Below, piece after piece: positions 1 to 10,499 of a stretch of 64,000 nucleotides of DNA. The position numbers and the translations under genes are program-made. The DNA is from Wenzhouxiangella sp. 15190 (GTDB lineage Bacteria; Pseudomonadota; Gammaproteobacteria; Xanthomonadales; Wenzhouxiangellaceae): contig NZ_QVMV01000052.1 in the NCBI RefSeq assembly GCF_003417465.1, forward strand, positions 182,024 to 246,023, in the 5' to 3' direction. The notes beneath the pieces are model-generated. The model was not told the DNA's origin and searched no databases. It saw nothing but the letters and a program-made list of their open reading frames with translations. How positions within the stretch are numbered: the stretch's first letter is position 1; each line of letters begins with the position of its first letter.

Positions 1-15
1 ACGCAACCGAGTAAT

Positions 16-741
16 TCAGGACTGGCTCCGCGCCTGCAGATCTTCGAGATAGGCCTTAATGCGCGCGGCATTGGCGCCCACGTCGCTCTGTCCCACGCGC
101 GACTTGGAACGCACGTCGATTGCGCTGCCGTTGTTATCGCCCCGGATCCGGATTACGACGTCGTCCTTGAAGCCGAACCAGAATGTGGTCGCTGTCGCCT
201 CGATGCGACCTTCCGCCTCGCTCGCTTCAACGATTTCCCAACCCTGGGCACGGGCCGCCTCCAGGGCATGTTCGAAGGCGATGGCCGGCCAGGCGTCGAG
301 CTGCAGGGTTCGGATGTCGGGATAGTGATCCCGCTGTTTCTCCGCCGTTTCCTCGCCGGGGTATTCGACGGGATTGGGGGCGTCTGCCCGCAAAGGCGCG
401 ATGGCCACGAATTCGGGTGGATCGGCGGTGTCGGTGGTGATGTCATGAATCGGCGGCACCGATCGCGCCTTCTGGACCTGCAGGTACGGCACAGCCGCCG
501 TCGTGAGGCCGATCACTACGGCGGCGACGAGCACAGTGGCGCCGCCGCGGCGTGTGGCCGGTATCAGCAGCAAAAGGATGCCGAGGATGCCGGCGGCGAC
601 ACCCCCGTACAACGCCCACTCCATCATCGTGAACCCGAAGCGGAAGTCCCACCAATCCATACGCGTGCCCGGGCCGGCCAGCAGCAGAAGCCCGACCGCA
701 ATGATGGCGATCACAAGGATGATGATGCGCAGTGCTTTCAT
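16..741 (-). CDS. DUF1499 family membrane protein
   Basis: 241 aa. Three hydrophobic segments are visible near residues 4-24, 42-62 and 68-88, followed by a soluble C-terminal half with the DUF1499 pattern: Asp/Pro-rich start, a WPAIAFEHALEAARAQGWE stretch, IEATATTFWFGFKDDVVIRI, and a closing RSKSRVGQSDVGANAARIKAYLE. The last block (S-R-x-G-x-D-x-G-x-N-A-x-R) is the family's best-conserved part. The biochemical role of DUF1499 is unknown. The gene is divergent from uppP, with about 140 bp between them. The ATG start is the only one that leaves the first membrane segment whole. Confidence 0.8.
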   Translation of the reverse strand: MKALRIIILVIAIIAVGLLLLAGPGTRMDWWDFRFGFTMMEWALYGGVAAGILGILLLLIPATRRGGATVLVAAVVIGLTTAAVPYLQVQKARSVPPIHDITTDTADPPEFVAIAPLRADAPNPVEYPGEETAEKQRDHYPDIRTLQLDAWPAIAFEHALEAARAQGWEIVEASEAEGRIEATATTFWFGFKDDVVIRIRGDNNGSAIDVRSKSRVGQSDVGANAARIKAYLEDLQARSQS

Positions 742-883
742 ACCGTATCTCCCCGAGGCATGGCGCCGGTTGTCTCCGACCGATTGAATTGAACGGTATC
801 ATAACGCCCGAATCCCTGACGCCCCGTCAATTGGACTGGCACATGCCCGCAGCGCGGCGAAACAACCCGACCGAGGAACAAGC

Positions 884-1684
884 GTGGACTGGCTGCAGAC
901 CCTGCTGATCGCCCTGATCCAGGGCCTGACCGAATTCCTGCCCGTCTCCAGCCAGGCCCACCTGGTGCTGTATTCCTGGGTGACCGGCGGCGTCTACCAG
1001 GGCCTGGATTTCGACATCATCCTGCACGCGGGCTCGTTGTTCGCCGTGGTGTGGTATTTCCGCACCGAACTGCAATCGATGGCGCGTTCCTGGTTGGGCT
1101 CGCTCGCAGGTGGACGGGCCGATGCCGACTCGCGACTGGCCTGGTGGCTGATTATCGGCACACTGCCGGTGGTCGTTTTCGGCTTCCTGCTCAAGGACCT
1201 GGCCGCCGAAGAGCTTCGCGGTGTGGGTGTCATGGCCGCCGCGCTGATTGTCTTCGGCCTGCTACTGGGCTGGGCCGACTGGCGCGGGCGGTGCGATCGC
1301 GACGAGTATCAGCTAGGGCTCCGGGCCGTACTGGTGATCGGTTTCGCCCAGGTATTGGCGCTGATTCCCGGCACCTCACGTTCGGGCATCACCATCACGG
1401 CCGCGCTGTTCATGGGCCTGACCCGCGAGGCCGCCTCGCGGTTTTCCTTCCTGCTGTCGATCCCGGTCATCGCGGGCGCCACGGTGCTGGGTCTGCACGA
1501 TCTTTCAACGGCCGAACTGACCACGCCGTGGGGGCTGTTGCTGCTGGGTTTCGTGGTCTCGGCGATCAGCACCTACGCCTGCATCCACTACTTCCTGGCC
1601 TTCATCAAGCGCATCGGCATGCAGCCGTTCGTGATCTACCGGATCGTGCTGGGCGGTCTTCTTCTGGGCTACGTTCTTTTGTAA
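884..1684 (+). CDS. uppP: Undecaprenyl-diphosphate phosphatase UppP/BacA
   Basis: 266 aa integral membrane enzyme that removes one phosphate from undecaprenyl pyrophosphate, so the lipid carrier for peptidoglycan and O-antigen can be reused. The N-terminal active-site motif is present (E17-FLPVSSQAHL) and the second one, PGTSRSG, lies near residue 162. About seven or eight hydrophobic segments cover the full family length. Translation starts at a GTG, with GAGGA a few bases upstream; no in-frame ATG fits the family N-terminus better. It converges on mutS with a 13 bp gap. Loss of this family causes bacitracin sensitivity in other bacteria (family knowledge). Confidence 0.95.
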   Translation: MDWLQTLLIALIQGLTEFLPVSSQAHLVLYSWVTGGVYQGLDFDIILHAGSLFAVVWYFRTELQSMARSWLGSLAGGRADADSRLAWWLIIGTLPVVVFGFLLKDLAAEELRGVGVMAAALIVFGLLLGWADWRGRCDRDEYQLGLRAVLVIGFAQVLALIPGTSRSGITITAALFMGLTREAASRFSFLLSIPVIAGATVLGLHDLSTAELTTPWGLLLLGFVVSAISTYACIHYFLAFIKRIGMQPFVIYRIVLGGLLLGYVLL

Positions 1685-1697
1685 GAGAGCCTCTGCC

Positions 1698-4265
1698 TCA
1701 GCCGTCTATCTTCTTGAGCCTGTAGAGCCAGTCCAGAGCCTCGCGTGGGCTTAGGTCGTCGGGGTCGACGTCCTCGAGCATGTCACGCAGCGGATCGGGC
1801 TCGGAAGTGGATTTCTCCTCAGCCCTGGACTGACCGAACAGGCCGAGCTGGGGTGTGCTGGCTGTGACGGCCTCGTTTTCCAGGCGGTCGAGGTGTTTTC
1901 GGGCCTGGGCAATGACGGGTTTGGGTACGCCGGCAAGGCGCGCGACCTGGATGCCGTAGCTCTGGCTGGCCGGGCCTTCCCTGACTGAATGCAGAAAGAC
2001 GATCTCGTCGCCGTGCTCGCGGGCGTCGAGGTGGACGTTGGCGATGCCCTCGTGGTCCTCGGCCAGGCGGGTGAGCTCGAAGTAGTGGGTGGCGAACAGG
2101 GTCAGCGCGCGCAGGTTCAGTGCCAGTTCGGTCGCCACCGCCCAGGCGAGGGCGAGGCCGTCGAAGGTCGAGGTGCCGCGGCCGATCTCGTCCATCAGCA
2201 CCAGCGAGTGCTCGGTGGCGTTGTGCAGGATATTGGCGGTTTCGACCATCTCGACCATGAAGGTGGAGCGGCCGCGGGTGAGGTCGTCGCCGGCGCCGAT
2301 GCGCGAGAAGATGCGATCGATCGGGCCGATACGCGCCGATTTCGCCGGCACGAAAGAACCGGCGTGGGCCAGGATGGTGATCAGCGCGGCCTGGCGCATG
2401 TAGGTGGACTTGCCGCCCATGTTGGGGCCGGTGATCACCAGCATGCGTCGGTCGGGATCGAGGCGGCAGTCATTGGGCACGAAGGCCTCGTCCTGGACGC
2501 GCTCGACCACGGGGTGGCGACCCTCGGTGATTTCCAGGCCCGGGGTTTCGTCGAGCACGGGGGCATTCAGGCGCAGGGTCTCGGCGCGTTCTGCGAAGGT
2601 CACGAGCACGTCCAGCGCGGCCAGCCCGGCGGCGATGATCGCCAGTCGCCCGTGTTCGTTGCTGAGGCGCTCGATCAGTTCCTCGTAAAGCGCCTTTTCG
2701 CGAGTCAGCGCCCGCTCGCGCGCCGACAGCACCTTGTCCTCGAAGGCTTTCAGTTCCTCGGTGATGTAGCGTTCGGCGTTCTTGAGCGTCTGGCGGCGGC
2801 TGTACTCGGTCGGCACCTTTTCCATGTGGGTCTTGCCGATCTCGATGTAGTAGCCGTGCACGCGGTTGTAGCCGACCTTGAGCGTCTGGATGCCCGTGCG
2901 CTCGCGTTCCTGTTCTTCGTAGCGGACCAGGAAGTCGCCGGCGTTCTGGCTTAAGCTGCGCAGTTCATCGAGTTCGGCATCAAAGCCTTCGGCGATCACG
3001 CCGCCGTCGCGGATGACCATCGGCGGCTGTTCGACGATAGCGGTCTCGAGCAGCTCGAACAGGTCGGGGCAGGGCGCGAGGTCGTCGCGCAGCTCGTCGA
3101 GCAGCGGTACCGAAACCTGCTCCAGGGCATCGCCCAGCGCCGGCAAGCGGCCCAGGCCCTCGCGCAGGGTCGCCAGGTCGCGCGGCCGGGCGGTTTTCAG
3201 CGCAATGCGGGTCAAGACGCGCTCGATATCGCCCAGGCCGGAAAGCTGCTCATTGAGGCCGGGGTGTGCATGGGTCTCGAGCAGGGCGGCCACGGCCTCG
3301 TGGCGCGCCCCGAGGGCGGCGCGGTCGCGCAGCGGATGGGTCAGCCAGCGTTTGAGCTTACGGCTGCCCATGGGCGTGCCGGCGGTGTCCATCAGGCCGA
3401 CCAGGGTGTGCTCGCTGCGGCCGTCGGGATGGACGTCGATTTCCAGGTGGCGGCGCGTGGCCGCGTCGAGTACCAGGTGCTCGGCCGGGCGCACGGCGCG
3501 CATGCCAGACAGGTGCGGCAGGTCGCCGGAGAGCATGTCGCGCGCGTAGCCGAGCAGGGCCCCGGCGGCGCCAACGTGCGGGCCGCGGCCCTCGATGCCG
3601 AAACCGGAGAGGTCCTGCACGCGGAACTGCCGGCACAGTTCGCGCTCGGCGGATTCGGTGTCGAAGGCCCAGGGTGGATGTTCACGCACGGCCGCGCCTT
3701 CGCGGTTGAAGGGCACGGCGGCGTCTTCCGGCAGCAGCACTTCGGCCGGGCGCAGGCGTTCCAGTTCTGCGGTCAATTCGGCCGCCGAGGCCAGCGCGCA
3801 GCAGCGCAGCCGGCCGCCGGCCAGGTCCAGCCAGGCCAGGCCGAAGCCGTCCTTTGCTGGCAGGATCGCCGCCAGCAGGCGCTCGGCGCGCTCCTCCAGC
3901 AGGGATTCCTCGGTGACCGTGCCCGGCGTGACGATCCTGACGACCTTGCGCTCGACCGGCCCCTTGGCGGTATCGGGGTCGCCGATCTGTTCGCAGATGG
4001 CCACCGATTCGCCCTTCTTGAGCAGGCGCGCAAGATAGCCGTCGACGCTGTGATAGGGCACGCCGGCCATCGGAATCGGTTCCCCCGCGGATTTGCCGCG
4101 GTGGGTTAGCGTGATATCGAGCAGCCCGGCGGCGCGCCTGGCGTCGTCGTAGAACAGTTCGTAGAAGTCGCCCATGCGGAAGAACAGCAGGATGTCCGGA
4201 TAATCCGCCTTGATCCGGAGGTATTGCTGCATCAGGGGCGTGTGCTGGGTGCTCGTGTCGGCCAT
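1698..4265 (-). CDS. mutS: DNA mismatch repair protein MutS
   Basis: 855 aa. It binds mismatched DNA and, as an ATPase clamp, recruits MutL. The mismatch-reading F-x-E motif is present as F34-Y-E36 (DFYELF). The Walker [10 protein letters not shown] lies near residues 613-621, followed by the [12 protein letters not shown]alker B region and the ATHYFEL block, and the C-terminus ends in the family's LYRLKK-type tail. I place the start at the ATG giving [15 protein letters not shown]; the reading frame stays open for 14 more codons upstream, but these run into an intergenic inverted repeat and do not look like family sequence. It is divergent from pncC. Confidence 0.97.
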   Translation of the reverse strand: MADTSTQHTPLMQQYLRIKADYPDILLFFRMGDFYELFYDDARRAAGLLDITLTHRGKSAGEPIPMAGVPYHSVDGYLARLLKKGESVAICEQIGDPDTAKGPVERKVVRIVTPGTVTEESLLEERAERLLAAILPAKDGFGLAWLDLAGGRLRCCALASAAELTAELERLRPAEVLLPEDAAVPFNREGAAVREHPPWAFDTESAERELCRQFRVQDLSGFGIEGRGPHVGAAGALLGYARDMLSGDLPHLSGMRAVRPAEHLVLDAATRRHLEIDVHPDGRSEHTLVGLMDTAGTPMGSRKLKRWLTHPLRDRAALGARHEAVAALLETHAHPGLNEQLSGLGDIERVLTRIALKTARPRDLATLREGLGRLPALGDALEQVSVPLLDELRDDLAPCPDLFELLETAIVEQPPMVIRDGGVIAEGFDAELDELRSLSQNAGDFLVRYEEQERERTGIQTLKVGYNRVHGYYIEIGKTHMEKVPTEYSRRQTLKNAERYITEELKAFEDKVLSARERALTREKALYEELIERLSNEHGRLAIIAAGLAALDVLVTFAERAETLRLNAPVLDETPGLEITEGRHPVVERVQDEAFVPNDCRLDPDRRMLVITGPNMGGKSTYMRQAALITILAHAGSFVPAKSARIGPIDRIFSRIGAGDDLTRGRSTFMVEMVETANILHNATEHSLVLMDEIGRGTSTFDGLALAWAVATELALNLRALTLFATHYFELTRLAEDHEGIANVHLDAREHGDEIVFLHSVREGPASQSYGIQVARLAGVPKPVIAQARKHLDRLENEAVTASTPQLGLFGQSRAEEKSTSEPDPLRDMLEDVDPDDLSPREALDWLYRLKKIDG

Positions 4266-4291
4266 TAGCTTGGAAGCTCTTGAAAAAATTC

Positions 4292-4408
4292 GTCCACAGA
4301 TGAACACAGATGAAAAAACAGAACATCAAAGGTGATGAAGCGGACTGTCTTTTCCCAACAAAGTGTTCTGAGGGGATCCTTTTTTAATATCTCTGTTTAT
4401 CTGTGGAC
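4292..4408. repeat. Inverted low-complexity repeat (CACAGATGA words)
   Basis: Between the divergent mutS and pncC starts, GTCCACAGAT at 4292-4301 is answered by its exact reverse complement ATCTGTGGAC at 4399-4408. Further in, ACACAGATGAAAAAA faces TTTTTTAATATCTCTGT, so the pairing is longer but imperfect. The 78 bp between the arms is AT-rich compared with its surroundings. It could be a promoter-region cruciform or a remnant of a repeat family; see the matching repeats near 13.7, 16.3, 36.3 and 42.7 kb. Confidence 0.75.
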
Positions 4409-4442
4409 ATAAAGAATTTCAGAACGAGGCATTATAGGAGCC

Positions 4443-4946
4443 ATGGCGATGCGACACGACGATGAAGCGCTCTCGATGCTGGCCACCGCCCTGGCGGCCG
4501 AGATGAAGATGCTGGGGCGCAGGCTGGTCACGGCCGAGTCCTGCACCGGTGGCTGGATCGCCAAGGTGTGCACTGACCTGCCGGGCAGTTCGGAATGGTT
4601 CGAGCGCGGGCTGGTGACCTATTCCAACGAGGCCAAGACCGAGCTGCTGGGCGTCAGGCCCGGCGATATCCACCGTTTCGGCGCCGTGAGCGAGGAAGTG
4701 GCGGCGGCCATGGCGCGCGGCGCGGTCGAGAACAGCCGCGCCGACGTGGCGGTTTCGGTTTCCGGAATCGCGGGTCCGGACGGTGGCACGCCCGACAAGC
4801 CGGTGGGTACGGTCTGTTTCGGCTGGGCGCTGCCGGACGATATCGTCGAGACCGAGGTGCATCGTCTCGGCGGAGACCGGGAGGAAGTCCGCCGTGCAAG
4901 CGTGGGCGTGGCCATTCAAGGGTTGCTCGAGCGGCTCGCTTCCTGA
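4443..4946 (+). CDS. pncC: Nicotinamide-nucleotide amidohydrolase PncC (CinA C-terminal domain)
   Basis: 167 aa stand-alone CinA C-terminal domain. It deamidates nicotinamide mononucleotide to nicotinic acid mononucleotide in the pyridine-nucleotide cycle. Family motifs seen in order: TAESCTGGWIA, SSEWFERGLVTYSNEAK, GAVSEEVAAAMARGA, SGIAGPDGGTPDKPVGTV. The N-terminal molybdopterin-like domain of longer CinA proteins is absent, which is normal in gammaproteobacteria. GGAG lies just upstream of the ATG. In many relatives this gene directly precedes recA; here about 4.5 kb with four other genes comes between. A hairpin terminator follows. Confidence 0.93.
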   Translation: MAMRHDDEALSMLATALAAEMKMLGRRLVTAESCTGGWIAKVCTDLPGSSEWFERGLVTYSNEAKTELLGVRPGDIHRFGAVSEEVAAAMARGAVENSRADVAVSVSGIAGPDGGTPDKPVGTVCFGWALPDDIVETEVHRLGGDREEVRRASVGVAIQGLLERLAS

Positions 4947-4967
4947 GACTTGGCGTGGGGCCTAAAA

Positions 4968-5000
4968 AAGGAAACGGGCGCTCTCGGCGCCCGTTTCCTT
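4968..5000 (+). terminator. Rho-independent terminator after pncC
   Basis: A 14-bp perfect stem, AAGGAAACGGGCGC (4968-4981) with GCGCCCGTTTCCTT (4987-5000) and a 5-nt loop. It is preceded by an A run and ends in CCTT, so it may also stop transcripts arriving from the right. Confidence 0.8.
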
Positions 5001-5074
5001 GTGCTTTCCGAAGCCTGGTTGTGTCATCCGGACTGCTTGGATGAGTAAGCGCTGAAGCAGCGAAGGAGTGTTTC

Positions 5075-6067
5075 TCACTCCGCGCTTTCCGGAGGCGGTC
5101 CCAGGTGGAATGTGTGAACGGCGGGCTTGGGCTCAACGCCGAGATTGGCGGCCACGACATCCCAGTTGGCAACGTAGATCTGTTGCCGTCCCGCAGCCCG
5201 CTTGGCGAATGCGAGATTCGTCGGGAACTGCAGACCGTCTTCGGGGCCCAGAACGGGTTCGGGAGCCGCATCCGGTTGGATACGCATGATCCGGCCAAGA
5301 CCCTCGCCGCGCAGACCGACGATGGCCCCATAGAGCCGGCCGCGGTGGTCAATATCGAGTCCGTCCACGGCGAACAGGTCCGGATGTTGCGCGAAAATCT
5401 CCGGTGCACCGGCTGACCCGTCCGGCTGAATCTCGATGCGAACGACACTTGCCCCTTCGGTCACCGCGACAAAGACCTCGCGGTCATCGATCGCGATGCC
5501 GTTGGCGCCCAGATTGACCTCCGGATTGAGCGCTCCGCTGGCCTGGAGCATCGGATCGTGGATCCACAGTTCGACCGGTCGGCCATTCGGTCGTGACGGT
5601 CCGATGCGCCAGACTGCGCCCATGATGGTGTCGGTGGCATAGAGATTGCCCCGGCGGTCGAAATCGAGATCATTCGGCATCAGGATTTCCTCGCTGCCGG
5701 GGATGCGGAATCCCTCTCCATCGGAATCGATGTGCCAGACACCGTGAGTGGCGGGATCGAAACTGGCAACAGCCGCATACACGTGACCGTAGTGATCGGT
5801 CGTCAGGCCCAGGATTCCGAAGGAACCGAGTGGTGCCGGATCGAGCTCGAAGAACGGGCTCGCACCGCCCTGGCCATCCAGTCGCCGGATCTCCCCGCGA
5901 TCACCGGTGATGCTGACGTAGAGATTGCCGAAGCGGTCCGGGGCGACATCCTCGGGGAATTCGCCGGCCGAGGGATCGAAGGAACGAATGATCTCCGCTC
6001 CCGCGTTTGAGACGGGTATCGTGGCCAAAAGGCAGATGGCTGTGATGCTCAGTAGCAATGATCTCAT
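5075..6067 (-). CDS. Secreted SMP-30/NHL-type beta-propeller protein
   Basis: 330 aa with a clear Sec signal peptide (MRSLLLSITAICLLATIPVSNAGA). The rest is built of repeats of the form D-x-x-G-N-L-Y-V/A (for example FPEDVAPDRFGNLYVS, PNDLDFDRRGNLYATD, VDGLDIDHRGRLYGAI). This is typical of six-bladed gluconolactonase/SMP-30-like or NHL propellers acting in the periplasm. No catalytic residue set can be assigned with confidence, so the substrate is unknown. It is transcribed away from the CadC-like regulator gene, which is a candidate partner by position only. Confidence 0.7.
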   Translation of the reverse strand: MRSLLLSITAICLLATIPVSNAGAEIIRSFDPSAGEFPEDVAPDRFGNLYVSITGDRGEIRRLDGQGGASPFFELDPAPLGSFGILGLTTDHYGHVYAAVASFDPATHGVWHIDSDGEGFRIPGSEEILMPNDLDFDRRGNLYATDTIMGAVWRIGPSRPNGRPVELWIHDPMLQASGALNPEVNLGANGIAIDDREVFVAVTEGASVVRIEIQPDGSAGAPEIFAQHPDLFAVDGLDIDHRGRLYGAIVGLRGEGLGRIMRIQPDAAPEPVLGPEDGLQFPTNLAFAKRAAGRQQIYVANWDVVAANLGVEPKPAVHTFHLGPPPESAE

Positions 6068-6184
6068 TGCAAGTACCTCTCGTTTGAACAGGTGGCTCGA
6101 TCATTGACCTGGCTCGCGATGTTTGTCATGAACGCCATCTGAGCGGATCCTGAACGCTCCATGAGCGAGGCATTGGCGGCTCGT

Positions 6185-6190
6185 TATAAT
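6185..6190 (+). promoter_or_regulatory. Consensus -10 box for the CadC-like gene
   Basis: TATAAT, a perfect -10 hexamer. The -35 region (around 6161-6168) matches poorly. A start of transcription near 6197 would give a leader of about 20-30 nt to the TTG starts at 6217 and 6226. Confidence 0.5.
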
Positions 6191-6216
6191 GATTCGGCAC
6201 CCACCACTCAGGGGTT

Positions 6217-8022
6217 TTGGCAGGCTTGTCCAGAACTTTACGCATCGGTGGCAGACAGGTGGACGTGGCGGCCAACCGGATCGAGACTCCCGATGGCTGG
6301 ATCCAGGTCAAGCCGCGTTCGATGGCCGTACTGCAATACCTCGTCGGCCATGCCGGCGAAGTCTGTTCGCGCCAGGACATCATGGATCGCGTGTGGGCGC
6401 GGGTTGAAGTCAGCGAAGAGGTGCTCAATCACGCCGTTCATGAACTGCGCGGGGCCTTTGAGGATGATCCGCGTCATCCCGAGATAATCGAGACCATTCC
6501 GCGCGGTGGCTATCGTCTGATCGCGTCAGTCGAGGAATTTCCGCAATCGGGCTGGCGGCGCAAGATGCGATGGTTGCTTCCGGCCATGGTGGTGGTCGTC
6601 CTCGCCAGTTCAGGAATCTGGTGGTTGGTCGATGGGGATCGTGCGGCAGACATGCCGGTACGCAAGCTCGCCGTGCTGCCGTTCGAGTCCATGGGCCCCG
6701 ACACGTCGTTCGACTATTTCAGCGACGGACTGACCGAAGAACTGATCACCGAGCTCAATCGCATCAACCCCGCCCGCCTCGACGTGATCGCGCGCACATC
6801 CGTAATGGCTTTCAAAGGGCAGCGAAGGCCCCTGTCCGAGATTGCCGGGATGCTCGGAGTCGATTATGTGGTCGAGGGCAGCGTCCGCCGGGATGCCGAC
6901 CGCATCCGCATTACGGCGCAGTTGATCGAAACCGAAGGCGAGACGCATCTGTGGGCGGAGAGTTTCGATCGGCGTCTGGAAAACATACTGGAACTTCAGC
7001 ACGAGATTGCTCAGTCGATTGCGCGACAGGCGCGAGTGCCTCTGGATCCAGAGGTCCGACCGCGGCGCCACAGCGTGGACCCGGAAGCGTATCGAGATTT
7101 TCTGCGCGGGCGGGCACAGACCTACCAATTTCACCGGTCCGGATATGCAGCCGCTCTGGAGAGTTTCGAGGCGGCACTCGAACGACAGTCGGACTATGCC
7201 GTCGTGCATGGCTGGAAGGCGGCGGCCTTGAGTGGCCTGGCATTTTCCAGGCCGTCAGCCGAGGAGCGGACGGCGTATGCGAGGCGGGCGCTACAGTCAG
7301 CCCGCCGGGCCCTCGAACTCGACCCGGAACTGGGTATCGCCCATTTCGCACGTGGCTGGCTGGCATTTTCTCAGGAGTGGGCGTTTGCCCGGGCCGAGCG
7401 GCTGTTTCGCGAGGCGCTCGAAGTTGACCCCAATAGCTGGTGGATTCATTTCGGCTATGCCGAACTACTCAGCGCGTTGGGACGGCACGAAGAAGCAATT
7501 GCTCATATGGAGACTGCTTACGAACTCGATCCGGTCAATCCTTTCGTCAACGTCGAACTGGCTGCCGTCCATGCGCATGCAGGCCGGTACCGAGAGGGAT
7601 TGGAAGTGATTGACCGGGCGCTGGAAGCGTTGCCGCACCATCAGGAACTGCACGACCGGCGTTCCAATTTTTTCGAAGCCCTGGGCCGGTTCGAGAAGGC
7701 CATCGAGGCGCGGGAGAAATATGCGGCCATCCAGGATCGGGAATATGATGCCGACGGCCATCGGCGCGCGCTCGCCGAGCAGGGCGAGCGCGGCTATTGG
7801 CGGTGGCTGCTGGACAGTCCCGACTGGTATTCAGACGTGGTGCTGCGCGCCAAGCTGTTGGCTTTGCTCGGTAGACACGATTCGGCCCTCGACTTGATCG
7901 CTGAAGCGGTCGAGCAACGCAAGCCTTCGGCGGTATACATCGGGGTGTACCGCCAGTTCGAGCCACTGAGCGGTAACGCTCGCTTTGATGCTTTGCTCGA
8001 ACAGGCAGGTCTTTCGAATTGA
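6217..8022 (+). CDS. CadC-like membrane regulator: wHTH, TM helix, TolB-like segment, TPRs
   Basis: 601 aa. Order: OmpR/PhoB-type winged helix at residues 1-98 (QVDVAANRIETPDGWIQVKPRS, RQDIMDRVW, IETIPRGGYRLI), a membrane helix near 112-130, then the block LAVLPFESMGPDTSFDYFSDGLTEELITEL through LLWAESFDR-type sequence found in many one-component regulators, then TPR-like helices from about residue 280 to the end. It is predicted to bind DNA inside the cell and sense something through its periplasmic TPR part. There is no ATG: the stop codons just upstream force a TTG start, either 6217 or 6226. The first stays closer to the -10 box; the second has better spacing to GGGG at 6211. It overlaps thpR by 4 nt. 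Confidence 0.8.
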   Translation: MAGLSRTLRIGGRQVDVAANRIETPDGWIQVKPRSMAVLQYLVGHAGEVCSRQDIMDRVWARVEVSEEVLNHAVHELRGAFEDDPRHPEIIETIPRGGYRLIASVEEFPQSGWRRKMRWLLPAMVVVVLASSGIWWLVDGDRAADMPVRKLAVLPFESMGPDTSFDYFSDGLTEELITELNRINPARLDVIARTSVMAFKGQRRPLSEIAGMLGVDYVVEGSVRRDADRIRITAQLIETEGETHLWAESFDRRLENILELQHEIAQSIARQARVPLDPEVRPRRHSVDPEAYRDFLRGRAQTYQFHRSGYAAALESFEAALERQSDYAVVHGWKAAALSGLAFSRPSAEERTAYARRALQSARRALELDPELGIAHFARGWLAFSQEWAFARAERLFREALEVDPNSWWIHFGYAELLSALGRHEEAIAHMETAYELDPVNPFVNVELAAVHAHAGRYREGLEVIDRALEALPHHQELHDRRSNFFEALGRFEKAIEAREKYAAIQDREYDADGHRRALAEQGERGYWRWLLDSPDWYSDVVLRAKLLALLGRHDSALDLIAEAVEQRKPSAVYIGVYRQFEPLSGNARFDALLEQAGLSN

Positions 8023-8534
8023 GTACCTACACGCGCCGTCTTTTCTTCGCCTTGTGGCCCGACGACGACACGCGTCGCGGCATTCTTGCGCGACGCGAGC
8101 AACTGGGGCAGATCCGTGGCAAGCGGGTACCCGATCATAACCTCCACCTGACCCTGCTGTTCTTAGGCGACCAGCCCGGGGAGCGTCTAGGCGAATTCGA
8201 GGCGGCGGCGGGGGCAATCCGGGGCGAGCCGTGTGAGTTGCGCCTGGATCGCTTCGGCTGGTTTCCGCGCGCCGGGGTGCTCTGGCTGGGCGGAGAGGCG
8301 CCCGAGGCGCTCCAAGCGCTTCAGGCAGCTTTGTATGCCCGTATCGGTGAACTCGGGATCGATCTGGATCGGCGCCCGTTCCGGCCGCACGTGACCCTGT
8401 TTCGCAAGGTCGCCCACCGCCCGGATCTGCCCACCCCGACGCCGCTGCATTGGCCGGTTCGGGAATTCGCGCTGGTCGAGTCGATACCCGGCCAGCCCTA
8501 TCGGCGGATCGGTCGGTGGTCGATCGGGCAGTAG
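8019..8534 (+). CDS. thpR: RNA 2',3'-cyclic phosphodiesterase ThpR (LigT/2H family)
   Basis: 171 aa. Two H-x-T motifs define the 2H phosphoesterase active site: H43-L-T45 and H124-V-T126. The N-terminus RLFFALWPDDDTRRGI is the usual ThpR opening. Known members open 2',3'-cyclic phosphates on RNA ends. The start is TTG inside a TTGA overlap with the stop of the preceding regulator gene, so translation is likely coupled. No functional link between the two genes is obvious. Confidence 0.88.
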   Translation: MSTYTRRLFFALWPDDDTRRGILARREQLGQIRGKRVPDHNLHLTLLFLGDQPGERLGEFEAAAGAIRGEPCELRLDRFGWFPRAGVLWLGGEAPEALQALQAALYARIGELGIDLDRRPFRPHVTLFRKVAHRPDLPTPTPLHWPVREFALVESIPGQPYRRIGRWSIGQ

Positions 8535-8548
8535 TGCGGCGGGGTACA

Positions 8549-9178
8549 CTAGAGAGGGTGCAGCGCGGGATTCCGAAGCTCGAGACGTCCGCCGGAAGCC
8601 ATGATCGCTGCGACTTCCATGCGCGCGATATCCTCCGGCACCGTGAACTCGAGCGTGACCCGCCGCCAGTCGGAAATTTGCGCGTCGTGCGGTAAAGCGA
8701 GGCGTTCGCTTTCCGCCTGGCGAGATCCGAGCATGGCGCCCAGCGCGCCGGCACTCGCGGCCGCTGGCTTGTTCCACATCCGGACCGTCAGCGCCGTCGG
8801 CTCCAGGGGCGGTCCGAACGTCTCGTTCTCCAGCCGGGCGCGGATATCCATGGAGAAAGCCAGGCGTCGGCCGGCGAGTGAATCCAGCTGCTCCGGCGGT
8901 ACGGGTTGGACTAACTGCGACCACGGTTCCGGGCCGGTGCGCTCGATGGTGGCGATACCGTCACGAATCTCGAGGCGATATGAATCGGTGGTGGCGTGGT
9001 GGGCAAAGCGCCAGGGTCGCGCCAGTCGTCCGGAATCGTCGGAAAATTCGGGCGCCCGGATCAGGCCGGCGTCCGGGGAGCGGTCGCCGCAGGCGACGAG
9101 AAGCCCCGTGAGCAACAGTGAGAGTGTGATCGTGGCCAAGCCGGACCTCGGCGCGAGGGATCTGCAGCGGCTGAACAT
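8549..9178 (-). CDS. Hypothetical lipoprotein
   Basis: 209 aa with a lipoprotein signal: hydrophobic LATITLSLLLTGLL followed by the lipobox VAC with Cys30. The mature part alternates beta-like segments (SYRLEIRDGIATIERTG, RLAFSMDIRARL, WRRVTLEFTVPEDIARMEVAAIM), reminiscent of a galactose-binding-like or carbohydrate-module sandwich. I do not recognise the family. It lies convergent to thpR and divergent from recA. Confidence 0.6.
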   Translation of the reverse strand: MFSRCRSLAPRSGLATITLSLLLTGLLVACGDRSPDAGLIRAPEFSDDSGRLARPWRFAHHATTDSYRLEIRDGIATIERTGPEPWSQLVQPVPPEQLDSLAGRRLAFSMDIRARLENETFGPPLEPTALTVRMWNKPAAASAGALGAMLGSRQAESERLALPHDAQISDWRRVTLEFTVPEDIARMEVAAIMASGGRLELRNPALHPL

Positions 9179-9357
9179 TCTTCAAAGCTTCCGTGGCGGG
9201 TCGGGAGAGCGAATAGTAACCGTTTCTCGGTGTTTTCCGCCCGGTATTGGCGCCATTCTCGGGTTTTGAGAAAGCGCCTCCTATACTGGGGACGAATGAA
9301 ACGTAGGAAGCTGCCGTGACGGCCTGTAGGAATTGCCCGCGAGCCGGCCGATCCGCC

Positions 9358-9385
9358 TTGGATCGCGACGGCGCTGTGAGATAAT
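9358..9385 (+). promoter_or_regulatory. Candidate recA promoter
   Basis: TTGGAT (9358-9363), a 16-bp spacer and GATAAT (9380-9385). The -10 is good and the -35 only half matches. I could not find a LexA operator of the CTGT-N8-ACAG type near it. Confidence 0.35.
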
Positions 9386-9437
9386 CGGGTCCGATCGCGG
9401 CACCCATCGAACGAATCGAGAAGAGAGGACATATATC

Positions 9438-10495
<1,058 letters not shown>

Positions 10496-10499
<4 letters not shown>

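Noticed and set aside
9179..9437. LexA (SOS) operator before recA
   Set aside because: Neither CTGT-N8-ACAG nor the TTAG-N6-TACTA-like form is recognisable in this stretch, so I do not call one.
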